Shown piece after piece: positions 27,814 to 35,403 of a DNA stretch of 64,000 nucleotides. Each line of letters opens with the position of its first letter. Position 1 is the first letter of the stretch. The notes beneath the pieces were generated by a model. It made no database searches and was not told the origin of the DNA. It was given only the letters and a program-made list of their open reading frames with translations. The stretch spans positions 16,808 to 80,807 of the forward strand of contig NZ_PVXO01000028.1 in the NCBI RefSeq assembly GCF_002995785.1, written 5' to 3'. A program made the position numbers and the translations under genes. The DNA comes from Clostridium liquoris (GTDB lineage: Bacteria > Bacillota > Clostridia > Clostridiales > Clostridiaceae).

Positions 27814-28430
27814 TTAACCACAAGATTCCTTAAAATCATGCAAAGTAAGAATTGTGTCTTGTGGCAATGCATATCTTTCAGCGTATGCTTTAATATCCCT
27901 CGATAAGTTAGATGTAGGCTTATGTCGCAATTTAAGATACTTACTCATAGCCTTTTTTAACACCTCAACATCTGGGATTAACTCACGCTCTTTAGCAATG
28001 GTTTCAGCTACATTGTCCGTCTGCGTCAAAGACTCAATTAGCTTCCACTTACAACCACTCAAATATGTTTTCACATCATGCTCAATCAATTCATCACAGA
28101 AGATTCTTTTATATTCTTGAATGATTGCAATTAAGCTATCTTTAGTTAGAATATCTGAAAAGCTGGTTTTATCTCCAAATAGCTTTTTGATGATTCTGTC
28201 TTGCATGATGATTTCTATTCTAAACAACCCTTTTGGTACAGATTCATTGTGTTTGTTTTCTTTCTTGTTTCGTGTCTCTTGCTCACGAGTTTTATCGTAT
28301 GCTTTCAACACATAGTAGTGTTGTCTTGTATGTGTGATGGTCCTCGTTACCTCTTTATATTTGCTGTTTTTACTTGCCCCAACCCATTTGTGATTATCAC
28401 TATCTGTTGATGTATATGATATTCTAAAAG
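27814..28430 (-). pseudogene. Replication initiator, C-terminal fragment (split by IS21)
   Basis: An open frame runs unbroken from the IS21 edge through SYTSTDSDNHKWVGASKNSK and RQHYYVLKAYDKTRE to the stop. A Gly-Leu-Phe-Arg-Ile-Glu stretch near residue 80 and the YDK motif recall the phage/plasmid gene II/X type rolling-circle initiators. That family call is tentative. The N-terminal half continues on the far side of the IS21 insertion at 30,899. A GTG at 28,311 could start a shorter product, but no ribosome binding site is obvious. Confidence 0.65.
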
Positions 28431-28507
28431 TACCCCAAATTCTAATTGAAAATTCCTCTAGAAGAAATATATAATAACCCTATGACAATTCATAGGGAGG
28501 CTAGGGG

Positions 28508-30088
28508 ATGATAAGTTTAATGGATAAACAAAAAATAATAATAGATGGGTTTTTAGGAGGAAAATCTCAATGGGCAATCCATAGGGAAACTGGAATTGAT
28601 AGAAAAACAATTAGAAAATATATCAGAGAATATGAAGAAAAAAGAGCTATGCTATTGGAGGGAGAAAGAGATAAACTAATTTTAACTGAAGAAATTGTAG
28701 AATCACCAAAATACGATGCGAGTAATAGAACTAAAGTTAAATTAACAGAAGAAATAATGGATAAAATAGATTTTTATCTAGAGGAAAATGAAAAGAAGAT
28801 ACAAGCAGGAAAAAGTAAGCAGCAAAAGAAAAGAATAGATATTCATGAATGCCTTGAAGAAGAAGGCTATGACATAAGTTATTCAACCGTATGTAACTAT
28901 ATAAAAAATAAATTGAATGAGAAAAAGGAAGCATATATAAGGCAAGAATATGATCCAGGAGATGTAAGTGAATTTGACTGGGGACATGTTAAACTAGAAA
29001 TAGGTGGAGAAGCTAAAGCAATACAAATGGCTGTAATGACAACAGCAAGAGGAAACTACAGATTTGCGTATCTTTATCAAAATCAAAAAATGGAAAGTTT
29101 TCTAGATTCTCATGTTAGATTTTTTAACCATGTAGGAGGGGTTCATAAGGAAATAGTATATGACAATATGAAAGTTGCAGTAGCAAGATTTGTAAGTAAA
29201 ACAGAAAAGGAACCTACAGAAGATCTTTTAAAATTATCTATGTACTATGGTTTTAAATATAGATTTTGTAATGCCAGACGTGGAAATGAAAAAGGTCATG
29301 TGGAAAGATCTGTAGAATACGTGAGGAGGAAAGTATTTAGTAAAAAAGATTCATTTGAAACATTAGAAGAGGCCAACGAGTATTTAAAAGAAGAACTTAA
29401 GAAATTAAATTCTAAACCACAGAAACATAATGAAAATAAAAGTGCAAAAGAATTTTTAGAAGAGGAATTACCTCACTTAATAAAACTTGTGCCATCATAT
29501 GATATTTCGAGAGTAGTAGAGTTAAGGGTAAATAAGTATTCTGTAATAAACATAGAGGAAAACAAATATTCAGTTCCAGATTCATTGGTTGGAAAATTCG
29601 TAACAGCAAAAATTTATCCAAATAATATACTAGTCTATCATGAAAATGAATTAGTAGCTGAACACGTAAGAAGTTTTGGAGCTAATACATGGAATATAAA
29701 AATAGAACATTACCTGAATACATTAAAAAAGAAGCCTGGAGCAATTCATAGAAGCACAGCCATGCGACAAATGAATTCCAAGCTTCAAGAGATATATAAT
29801 AAATATTATACCGAAAATCCAAAAGATTTCATAGACCTAATTGAATTAATTTCAAAAGAAGGCTTAGAAAAAATAGAAGAATCAATAAAAGGATTGGAAA
29901 AGATAAATCCTTTAAATATAGATACAGAAAAAATAAAGCTTTTATGTAATAGACAAAAAGAAACCATAGATGAAAATAAGCATAAAAACACAGAAATAGA
30001 GGAGCATTCAAAGTTAATCCTTAATCATTATGGAGATTTACTAAAAAATTCATCAGGAGGTTTTGATAAGGAGGCTTTGATAATATGA
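28508..30088 (+). CDS. istA: IS21 transposase
   Basis: 526 residues. The N-terminal helix-turn-helix (QWAIHRETGIDRKTIRKYI) is followed by an rve-type DDE core: the first Asp in EFDWGHVKL, the second in VYDNMKVAV, and Glu in RRGNEKGHVERSV. A C-terminal domain with basic stretches follows. Length and motifs are full, so the gene looks intact. A GGGAGG site precedes the ATG. The stop overlaps the istB start. Confidence 0.94.
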   Translation: MISLMDKQKIIIDGFLGGKSQWAIHRETGIDRKTIRKYIREYEEKRAMLLEGERDKLILTEEIVESPKYDASNRTKVKLTEEIMDKIDFYLEENEKKIQAGKSKQQKKRIDIHECLEEEGYDISYSTVCNYIKNKLNEKKEAYIRQEYDPGDVSEFDWGHVKLEIGGEAKAIQMAVMTTARGNYRFAYLYQNQKMESFLDSHVRFFNHVGGVHKEIVYDNMKVAVARFVSKTEKEPTEDLLKLSMYYGFKYRFCNARRGNEKGHVERSVEYVRRKVFSKKDSFETLEEANEYLKEELKKLNSKPQKHNENKSAKEFLEEELPHLIKLVPSYDISRVVELRVNKYSVINIEENKYSVPDSLVGKFVTAKIYPNNILVYHENELVAEHVRSFGANTWNIKIEHYLNTLKKKPGAIHRSTAMRQMNSKLQEIYNKYYTENPKDFIDLIELISKEGLEKIEESIKGLEKINPLNIDTEKIKLLCNRQKETIDENKHKNTEIEEHSKLILNHYGDLLKNSSGGFDKEALII

Positions 30089-30846
30089 AAAAAGATATCG
30101 TTAAAACTAATATAAAAACCGTAGCAAAGGAGTTGAAATTACCATATATAACTAGAAATATAGAGGATGAAATAAAGGAAGCAAATATAAAAAATTTAAC
30201 ATATGAAGCTTTTCTTTTATCCTTATTAGAAAATGAATATGACTTAAGAAAAGCAAATGGAATAAAAAATAGAATTAGGCAAGCAAGATTTCCATATAAA
30301 AAGTATATAGAAGACCTAAGCCTAGAGGATTTACCTCAAGATGCAAGAGATAAGATAAAAGTATTTTCATCATTAGATTTTATAGAAACGGGGCAAAATA
30401 TAATACTTGCAGGAAACCCTGGTACAGGAAAAACACATATAGCCATAGGACTTGGAATTAAGGCCTGTAACAAAGGATATAAGGTTCTTTTTACCACAAT
30501 ACCTTTGCTAGTAAATGAACTAAAAGAATCTAGATCTGCAAAGACACTAAGGGCTTTTGAAAAGAAATTTGAAAAATATGACCTTATTATAGCAGACGAA
30601 TTAGGATATATTTCTTTCGATAAAGAAGCCTCTGAACTTTTATTTACTTACCTGTCTTTAAGGGCAGGAAGAAAATCTACAATAATAACTACAAATTTAT
30701 CTTTTGAAAGGTGGGATGAAATATTTAAGGATCCAGTAATGACAGCGGCAATGATAGACAGGCTTACTCATAAATCATATATTGTAAATATGAATGGCAA
30801 TTCTTATAGATTAAAAGAAACACAGCTTTGGTTAGAAAAGCAATAA
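30085..30846 (+). CDS. istB: IS21 helper ATPase
   Basis: 253 residues of the DnaA/DnaC-like AAA+ family. Walker A is GNPGTGKTHIAIGLG, Walker B is DLIIADELGYI, and sensor-type TTNLSFERWDEIF follows. IstB regulates target choice by IstA. It overlaps istA by 4 bases and appears intact. Confidence 0.94.
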   Translation: MKKDIVKTNIKTVAKELKLPYITRNIEDEIKEANIKNLTYEAFLLSLLENEYDLRKANGIKNRIRQARFPYKKYIEDLSLEDLPQDARDKIKVFSSLDFIETGQNIILAGNPGTGKTHIAIGLGIKACNKGYKVLFTTIPLLVNELKESRSAKTLRAFEKKFEKYDLIIADELGYISFDKEASELLFTYLSLRAGRKSTIITTNLSFERWDEIFKDPVMTAAMIDRLTHKSYIVNMNGNSYRLKETQLWLEKQ

Positions 30847-30895
30847 TTTTTTTACCTAAACTAGAGGAATTTTGGATTAGAATATAGAGGAATTT

Positions 30896-31318
30896 TCACT
30901 TGACAAATACAGTTGATAATGTTGCATGGCACAGCAAATTCAACACATCAGATTGAGATGCTTTTCCGCTAACTTTCTGCGTTATATTACACTCAATAGA
31001 TTTTACTGTGCTTGTAATTTCACTGCCTAAGATTTGCTTTAGCTGCTTTTCAACATCATTCTTACATATTTCTAAGTAAATAGAATCCGTTAGTGTAAAA
31101 GGCTGTATGTTGTTGTCCCTTACAAACTCTGGAAGAACCAAGTTTACTGTCGCTTTTCCATTTACAACCTTGACAGTCCCGTATCTTTTACCCTGGTCAT
31201 TTATAAGTGGCTGTTCAGGCAAATCTTTTAGATTGCTTTGAAATGCAACCTCAAACTCATAGTTATCTGTACCTTGCTTGTGTCCATTTCTTTTTACTCG
31301 CTTCTTTCTCTCAGCCAT
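30896..31318 (-). pseudogene. Replication initiator, N-terminal fragment (split by IS21)
   Basis: Starts MAERKKRVKRNGHKQGTDNY behind a GAGGTG site and runs about 137 residues into the IS21 right end, where a stop is met after LSTVFVK. The section has the beta-rich character expected of the first half of a gene II/X-like initiator. Together with the 27,814-28,430 fragment it would form one protein of roughly 340 residues. Unless the truncated part keeps activity, autonomous replication of the nested element is lost. Confidence 0.65.
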
Positions 31319-31320
31319 TC

Positions 31321-31614
31321 TTAACACCTCAATTCAGAAACAATATCATTCAGTATTGCTTTTTTAAGGTGTCTATAACACTTATCGCAAAGCCCATAGC
31401 AAAAGCCATTTTCTTCGTTTTTGTCACCAACATCATGAAACCAGATTTCTTTACCTTGCTCATGATTTTCTGGGTCATTAAAGCCTTTGCCACAGATAAC
31501 GCAATTTGTTTCAGTTGTATCTACAACTCTAAAGTGGCCTGCTTCATTGAGAAACTCTCGCTTTATTGTGAGTTCTCTATATTCATCACTACATATTTCT
31601 TTTACTTTTCCCAT
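31321..31614 (-). CDS. Small zinc-finger-like protein (97 aa)
   Basis: Two CxxC pairs, NCVICGKGF and YGLCDKCYRHL, about 40 residues apart, suggest one zinc site. The start (MGKVKEICSD) follows GAGGTG and is 3 bases from the stop of the upstream small gene. It lies directly upstream of the replication gene. No specific family recognised. Confidence 0.6.
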   Translation of the reverse strand: MGKVKEICSDEYRELTIKREFLNEAGHFRVVDTTETNCVICGKGFNDPENHEQGKEIWFHDVGDKNEENGFCYGLCDKCYRHLKKAILNDIVSELRC

Positions 31615-31616
31615 TT

Positions 31617-31742
31617 TCACACCTCACCCATTGCTTTCTTTATGTCTTTGATTATTGAAGTTGTTTCCTTGATAATTGCTTTGATTAAAGCAATGTAGCT
31701 TTCAGCATAATAATTTCTTTCGTCAGTCTTTGCTCCATTCAT
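31617..31742 (-). CDS. Very small hypothetical protein (41 aa)
   Basis: A frame beginning MNGAKTDERNYYAESYIALI sits behind GAGGT and ends GEV, with its stop overlapping the region before the next start (GTGTGAAAATG). The product is one amphipathic helix. Operon position and ribosome binding site support expression; function unknown. Confidence 0.5.
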   Translation of the reverse strand: MNGAKTDERNYYAESYIALIKAIIKETTSIIKDIKKAMGEV

Positions 31743-31765
31743 ATTCAATACCTCACATTCTTTGC

Positions 31766-32062
31766 TCACATATAGTCATCAATGCAATTCACATCAATGC
31801 TATTCAAGATTTCCCTTAACTTGATAAACTCTTCCTTAGAGAAAGTGATACCACGTAAAGGATATTGCAATCCGTCTCTGTCAGATACTCGCCATGCTCT
31901 AATATCAAACACAGGCTTCTTGTCGTTCCACTTTACAATCGACACTTCCTTTGAGAATCCACGAAAGCCTACCATGATAGTGTCAATATGTTCCTTTACT
32001 TCGTACTCGGTAACCTTACCAGCATTACACGCAAATTCATGCTTATTTGTTTTGTTATCCAT
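31766..32062 (-). CDS. YdbC/PC4-like ssDNA-binding protein
   Basis: 98 residues from MDNKTNKHEF. The pattern of strands in IVKWNDKKPVFDIRAW, then YPLRGITFSKEEFIKLREIL, is that of the transcriptional coactivator p15/PC4 fold as seen in bacterial YdbC, which binds single-stranded nucleic acid. As first gene of the replication operon it may protect or expose single strands during replication. It lies downstream of a leader with an attenuator-like structure. Confidence 0.75.
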   Translation of the reverse strand: MDNKTNKHEFACNAGKVTEYEVKEHIDTIMVGFRGFSKEVSIVKWNDKKPVFDIRAWRVSDRDGLQYPLRGITFSKEEFIKLREILNSIDVNCIDDYM

Positions 32063-32095
32063 TTTCCTTGTTCCTTTCGTTTTGATTTTATGCAA

Positions 32096-32198
32096 CAAAA
32101 AAAGAGAAGCCAGTTAAACCTCGTCTAAAGGTAACTTTGCTTCTCTAAGCATTCAAAATATTAAATTAACTGGTCTTTTCCGACCTATATATATTATA
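32096..32198 (-). promoter_or_regulatory. Promoter and attenuator-like leader of the replication operon
   Basis: On the minus strand a TATAAT box lies at 32,193-32,198. The leader can fold in two exclusive ways. CCAGTTAA (32,166-32,173 read on minus) pairs with TTAACTGG (32,110-32,117). Alternatively AGAGAAGC (32,139-32,146) pairs with GCTTCTCT (32,103-32,110), which is followed by a run of T on the minus strand. The second form is a good intrinsic terminator before the PC4-like gene, so the leader could control replication by transcription attenuation. Confidence 0.6.
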
Positions 32199-32289
32199 CC
32201 ACAAGTCTCGAAATTTGTACACTACTTTTTGAAACTTTTTTCTTTATTTTTCCGACAATTTTCTTGAGGTCCTTTTTATATATAATCCT

Positions 32290-32318
32290 CAGATTAACCA
32301 GATTGACCCCAGATTGAT
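32290..32318 (+). repeat. Three 9-bp iteron-like repeats
   Basis: CAGATTAAC (32,290), CAGATTGAC (32,299) and CAGATTGAT (32,310) lie nearly in tandem upstream of the replication operon. They may belong to an origin; the copies are short, so support is modest. Confidence 0.35.
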
Positions 32319-32651
32319 TTTAATGGATTAACCTATATTTTATATATCCTATTCCTAAAAGTCAATTCTGGATTATCTGGGAACCTCTGATGATACCCCT
32401 TAAGTAATACAATAGTATAAAGTTGATATAATTATCATTAAAATACACAGAGGATTTAGGGCAAATAAACAGAAACTCATTTGTTCGGTTTTGCATTGTG
32501 CAGTATGAGAGATAATTGTCATAAAAGCCTTTAACTGCAATACTTTGTTAACCTTTTCTGCCTTGCCAAAAGTGAAACTCAATGCTATGCTTTTTCTATA
32601 TTGCTTGTGATGTCAGTATTACGCTTGCTGAACAAACAAGCACAATCCTTC
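32319..32651. other. Gene-free stretch downstream of the replication leader
   Basis: No convincing gene on either strand. It contains the second copy of ACAATAGTATAAAG (32,409-32,422), a possible att core, and otherwise AT-rich sequence. Confidence 0.4.
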
Positions 32652-32680
32652 AAAAACGAGCTTCAAAAAGCTCGTTTTTG
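32652..32680. terminator. Strong bidirectional terminator hairpin
   Basis: A perfect 12-bp stem, AAAAACGAGCTT with AAGCTCGTTTTT, and a 4-base loop. It has A and T runs on both sides. Confidence 0.85.
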
Positions 32681-32772
32681 TGTTATAATAAAGTCAGATT
32701 AGTTAAATTTGGGCATAAGTTTAAGAGGTCTACTATAATTAAACTTTTTTGTTAGACTAATTTAGACCCCTA

Positions 32773-34152
32773 GTTGCAGTATGAAATGCCCGGATAATAA
32801 TTAAATTATTTAAGTAGAGATGGTTTTAAGATTACATCATTAGGTTCGATTTTAGTGATACCTAATGCATTTATTAACTTAAATCCATGTCTAGAGCTGA
32901 ATGGGTCATACGGAGACTGGTCATTCAGCTTTTTTCTTGTATAAGAGTTTATGTGAGACATTAATAACGTGATGTCTGCTTGTGTAAAATTATCCATGCT
33001 TTTGCCTTTTGGAATGACCCTACGAATTAATTCATGATTATTCTCAACTTCTGGCTTTTGGTAAGCTGAATATGGATAACAGTAAAATATATTCGTGAGT
33101 TTCTCTTCACCTTGTATTTTTTCGATACTATTGGGATCTGAAAACTCACTTCCATTATCCGTTAAAATGACAGGGAAGAGCTTTTTAAAATAATCAGGTC
33201 CTACAGCATCATAAATCATCTTAAAGCACTCTCTGACACTCTTTGTATCATTAGCATCCCTAATAAACATAAGCATAAAAGATGTATCAACAAAGTGGAT
33301 TGTAAGCAGTACTTTCCCACCCTTTTTACCTTCTACGGTATCCATTTCAACTATGGAAATATCTTTATTGCCATCTAGAAAGTTTAAATAATCATCATAC
33401 CTTCTATCTTCTAAACATTTTTTATCAACCTTATATCCCATTTGGATTTTCCGTCTGGGTCGATATCTTACTTTCCTTGGTAAATCAGCATTTTTTACTG
33501 ATAATGCTCCTATTTCTATATAGTTATATATAGTTTTTTCACTAACCATGATTGTATCTTTATTGTTGGCAAGTACATGATGCACTGATTGTCCATTATT
33601 AATTAGTGGTTTAATAATATCATCTAATCTCTTAAGTTCCTCAGGAGAACTTTCAATACCAACTCTAGATTCAACTAGTAAACCTTCATAGTCTTTCTGG
33701 GCTATTTTCGCGGAGTAGTAGCATTTTGAAAGAGTACATCTATTTCTATCTTCGCAACCATTACATACATATGGTGAAGATTTTAATCTCTCACAAATAT
33801 CTTCCTTAAAATATTCACAATTATCATTGCAATAACCACAGAATCTGCAGTATTTATATTTACTTTTACACATCTTTTCTTTGCAAATATTATTTAAATC
33901 ACAATCATACCTATAAATACATGCATTGTAACTACGGCCGTAGCAACCCTTCTTATCAATAGTAGATCTAAGGGAAATTTCCCTTGAAATAGTTGTTTTA
34001 TGCCTATTAAGTTCTCTAGATATTTTTGATAAAGAAAAGTTCAATTTCAGATATCTTTCTATCTCCAATCTATCATCATAAGTTAAATGTTTTGCCATAA
34101 TAGCTTCCTCCTTTGAGCTATTATCCGGGCATAACATAATAATACTACAAAC
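32773..34152 (-). mobile_element. IS30-family insertion sequence
   Basis: One transposase gene lies between inverted repeats that share GTTxGYAGTAT at the tips and a perfect ATGCCCGGATAATA just inside (left near 32,785; right, as reverse complement, near 34,120). Ends are placed by these matches and may be off by a few bases; no clear target duplication was seen. It lies within the right part of the nested element. Confidence 0.8.
32806..34098 (-). CDS. IS30-family transposase
   Basis: 430 residues from MAKHLTYDDRLEIERYLKLN, behind AAAGGAGG. The IS30-type helix-turn-helix (SLSKISRELNRHKTTISREI) is followed by a Cys-rich stretch (residues ~55-105, many CxxC-like pairs). The DDE catalytic region has Asp in VEMDTVEGKKGG, Asp in PVILTDNGSEFSD and Glu in KPEVENNHELIRRV. 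The gene looks complete. Confidence 0.93.
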   Translation of the reverse strand: MAKHLTYDDRLEIERYLKLNFSLSKISRELNRHKTTISREISLRSTIDKKGCYGRSYNACIYRYDCDLNNICKEKMCKSKYKYCRFCGYCNDNCEYFKEDICERLKSSPYVCNGCEDRNRCTLSKCYYSAKIAQKDYEGLLVESRVGIESSPEELKRLDDIIKPLINNGQSVHHVLANNKDTIMVSEKTIYNYIEIGALSVKNADLPRKVRYRPRRKIQMGYKVDKKCLEDRRYDDYLNFLDGNKDISIVEMDTVEGKKGGKVLLTIHFVDTSFMLMFIRDANDTKSVRECFKMIYDAVGPDYFKKLFPVILTDNGSEFSDPNSIEKIQGEEKLTNIFYCYPYSAYQKPEVENNHELIRRVIPKGKSMDNFTQADITLLMSHINSYTRKKLNDQSPYDPFSSRHGFKLINALGITKIEPNDVILKPSLLK

Positions 34153-34340
34153 TCCACCGATGTTGACATGTGAACCTGAAAATGATGTAAAGAAATTACC
34201 CGAAGGCAAGCAAAACAAAGTTAATTGCTACATTTGCTTCGGGATGGAATATTTTATCATTTTCAGAACCCCATATCAACACTACCCTGCGGCGGCTCCT
34301 TCTGATCCAAATCCCCCTCAGGCTTCACAAAACAAATGTT
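34153..34340. repeat. Long imperfect palindrome beside the IS30 element
   Basis: TGAAAATGAT (34,177-34,186) pairs with ATCATTTTCA (34,256-34,265). Inside it CCCGAAG with a nearby GCAAA pairs with TTTGCTTCGGG (34,233-34,243). The ~90-base structure has no coding potential I can support. It may be the remnant of another insertion sequence or a small non-autonomous element. Confidence 0.45.
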
Positions 34341-34355
34341 ATATGTCTTAGAAAT

Positions 34356-34436
34356 TTGTAAGGTTAAATTAGACCCCTAGATTTGTAAGACTAAATTAGA
34401 CTGAAAAGCAAAAAGGGGTCTAATTTAGTTTTACAA
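34356..34436. repeat. Right-end repeats of the nested element (two direct, one inverted)
   Basis: TTGTAAGGTTAAATTAGAC at 34,356 and TTGTAAGACTAAATTAGAC at 34,383 are direct; GTCTAATTTAGTTTTACAA at 34,418-34,436 is inverted and is the exact reverse complement of the outermost left-end copy. The 14-bp boundary repeat follows at 34,443. Confidence 0.75.
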
Positions 34437-34456
34437 TTAACATATCAGAGATAATG

Positions 34457-34887
34457 AGAAAAAGCAGCCCCTTAGGTGCTGACAAAGTAATTTGGGTGTG
34501 GTATAATACAAGGTTAAAATTTTGAAAGATGTCAAAGATTATTATCACTAGATTTCTTTTTTAAAAAATAAGAGATCTTATTTCAAAGGGTAGTTAAGTT
34601 AAAAGCTTATTAAATGAACTGGCTCAAATGTATATGAGATAAAGAAAAGGGAACCTGACAAGCGTTTTTAAGATGCCTGGGAACATTCAGTATAGATTAG
34701 CAAAGATGTTAATGTACTATAAAATAAAATAGATATTCTTGGAGATAAGATAAATAAAATTATAAATACAAAATATAATAAAAAGGGATTAAATATTGTG
34801 AAGATTAACAGGCTTAAATACTTCTAAATATGATATAATGTTTTATATAGTTTATCTCCATGAAAACAAAGTTAGGAGGTTTTAAAA
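34457..34887 (+). other. Gene-poor stretch with a promoter, upstream of the HTH gene
   Basis: No complete gene. CTGACA (34,479-34,484) and TATAAT (34,502-34,507), 17 bases apart, form a strong promoter whose wider sequence resembles the promoter before the serine recombinases at 50,649. Short open stretches after ~34,720 look like decayed coding sequence. Confidence 0.45.
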
Positions 34888-35097
34888 ATGGGATTTAGCT
34901 ATAATAAATTATGGAAACTATTGATTGATAAAAAAATGATGAAAACAGATCTTCAAAAAGCGGTAAATATGAGTCCCACAACATTAGCAAAAATGGGAAA
35001 AGGTGAAAATATTAGTATGGAGATATTGGGAAGAATATGTGAATACTTTCATTGTAATATTGGAGATATAATAAGTTACGAATTTGATGAAGGTTAG
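34888..35097 (+). CDS. Small Cro/C1-type HTH regulator (69 aa)
   Basis: An XRE-like helix-turn-helix covers most of the protein: KLWKLLIDKKMMKTDLQKA, NMSPTTLAKMGKGENISME, ICEYFHCNIGDIISYEF. Such YozG-like proteins often stand next to restriction-modification or other defence genes. A TTAGGAGG site precedes the ATG. It lies ahead of a methyltransferase remnant and the CBASS operon, so it may be left over from a lost restriction system or may regulate CBASS. Confidence 0.85.
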   Translation: MGFSYNKLWKLLIDKKMMKTDLQKAVNMSPTTLAKMGKGENISMEILGRICEYFHCNIGDIISYEFDEG

Positions 35098-35216
35098 ATG
35101 CTTTAAATAATATAGTTAAAAGTAAAAAATACAAATACTAAAATAATAGAGGAATAATTTTTGAATGATAAAATAATTATTATAATTATTAGGATTATTA
35201 GAATAGGAGGTAAAAT

Positions 35217-35282
35217 ATGAATCTTAAATTCTTTGATTTTTTTGCTGGCACTAGGGAATTACTTTTGAATGCGTGTACGTAA
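35217..35282 (+). pseudogene. Remnant of a C5-cytosine methyltransferase start
   Basis: After AGGAGG and an ATG, the sequence encodes MNLKFFDFFAGTRELLLNAC and then a stop. Its first ten residues match the motif I start of C5 methyltransferases (LKFxDLFAGxGG). Everything after is lost. It sits behind the HTH gene, the usual order in small restriction-modification loci. Confidence 0.55.
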
Positions 35283-35403
35283 TGAATAAATAATGAAATA
35301 GATGATTATGATGTAGGTTGTTTTTATAGCCGAGTAAAGAAAATTTGATATGAACAAATATTCTTTTTAGAAAGCATGAACTTACAGATAAAGGAGGAAA
35401 ATA

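Larger units (their letters stand above)
28430..30898 (+). mobile_element. IS21-family insertion sequence
   Basis: Two overlapping genes, istA and istB, are flanked by inverted repeats: TTCTAATTGAAAATTCCTCTAG near 28,440-28,461 and its near reverse complement at 30,861-30,882. The right end has a second copy of the TAGAGGAATTTT unit. Repeated subterminal binding sites are usual for IS21 elements. The exact ends are uncertain by a few bases and I could not identify a target duplication. It interrupts the replication gene. Confidence 0.85.
21244..34456. mobile_element. Nested tyrosine-integrase element (about 13.2 kb) carrying IS21 and IS30 insertions
   Basis: The stretch is bounded by a 14-bp direct repeat, TATCAGAGATAATG, at 21,244-21,257 and 34,443-34,456. 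Immediately inside are copies of a ~19-bp repeat (TTGTAARRYTAAATTAGAC): two direct copies on the left, two direct and one inverted on the right. The outermost copies form a terminal inverted repeat of about 23 bp. Inside are an integrase, a resolvase, an excisionase-like protein, a homing endonuclease and a replication operon, all on the minus strand and noticeably richer in GC than the ICE. Either the repeats are integrase att core and arm sites, or they are ends of another transposon around the integrase element. Confidence 0.6.

Noticed and set aside
32749..34436. TTGTAARRYTAAATTAGAC repeats as terminal repeats of the IS30 element
   Set aside because: The IS30 tips are GTTxGYAGTAT/ATGCCCGGATAATA; the 19-bp repeats lie outside them and also occur at 21,263, far from the IS.
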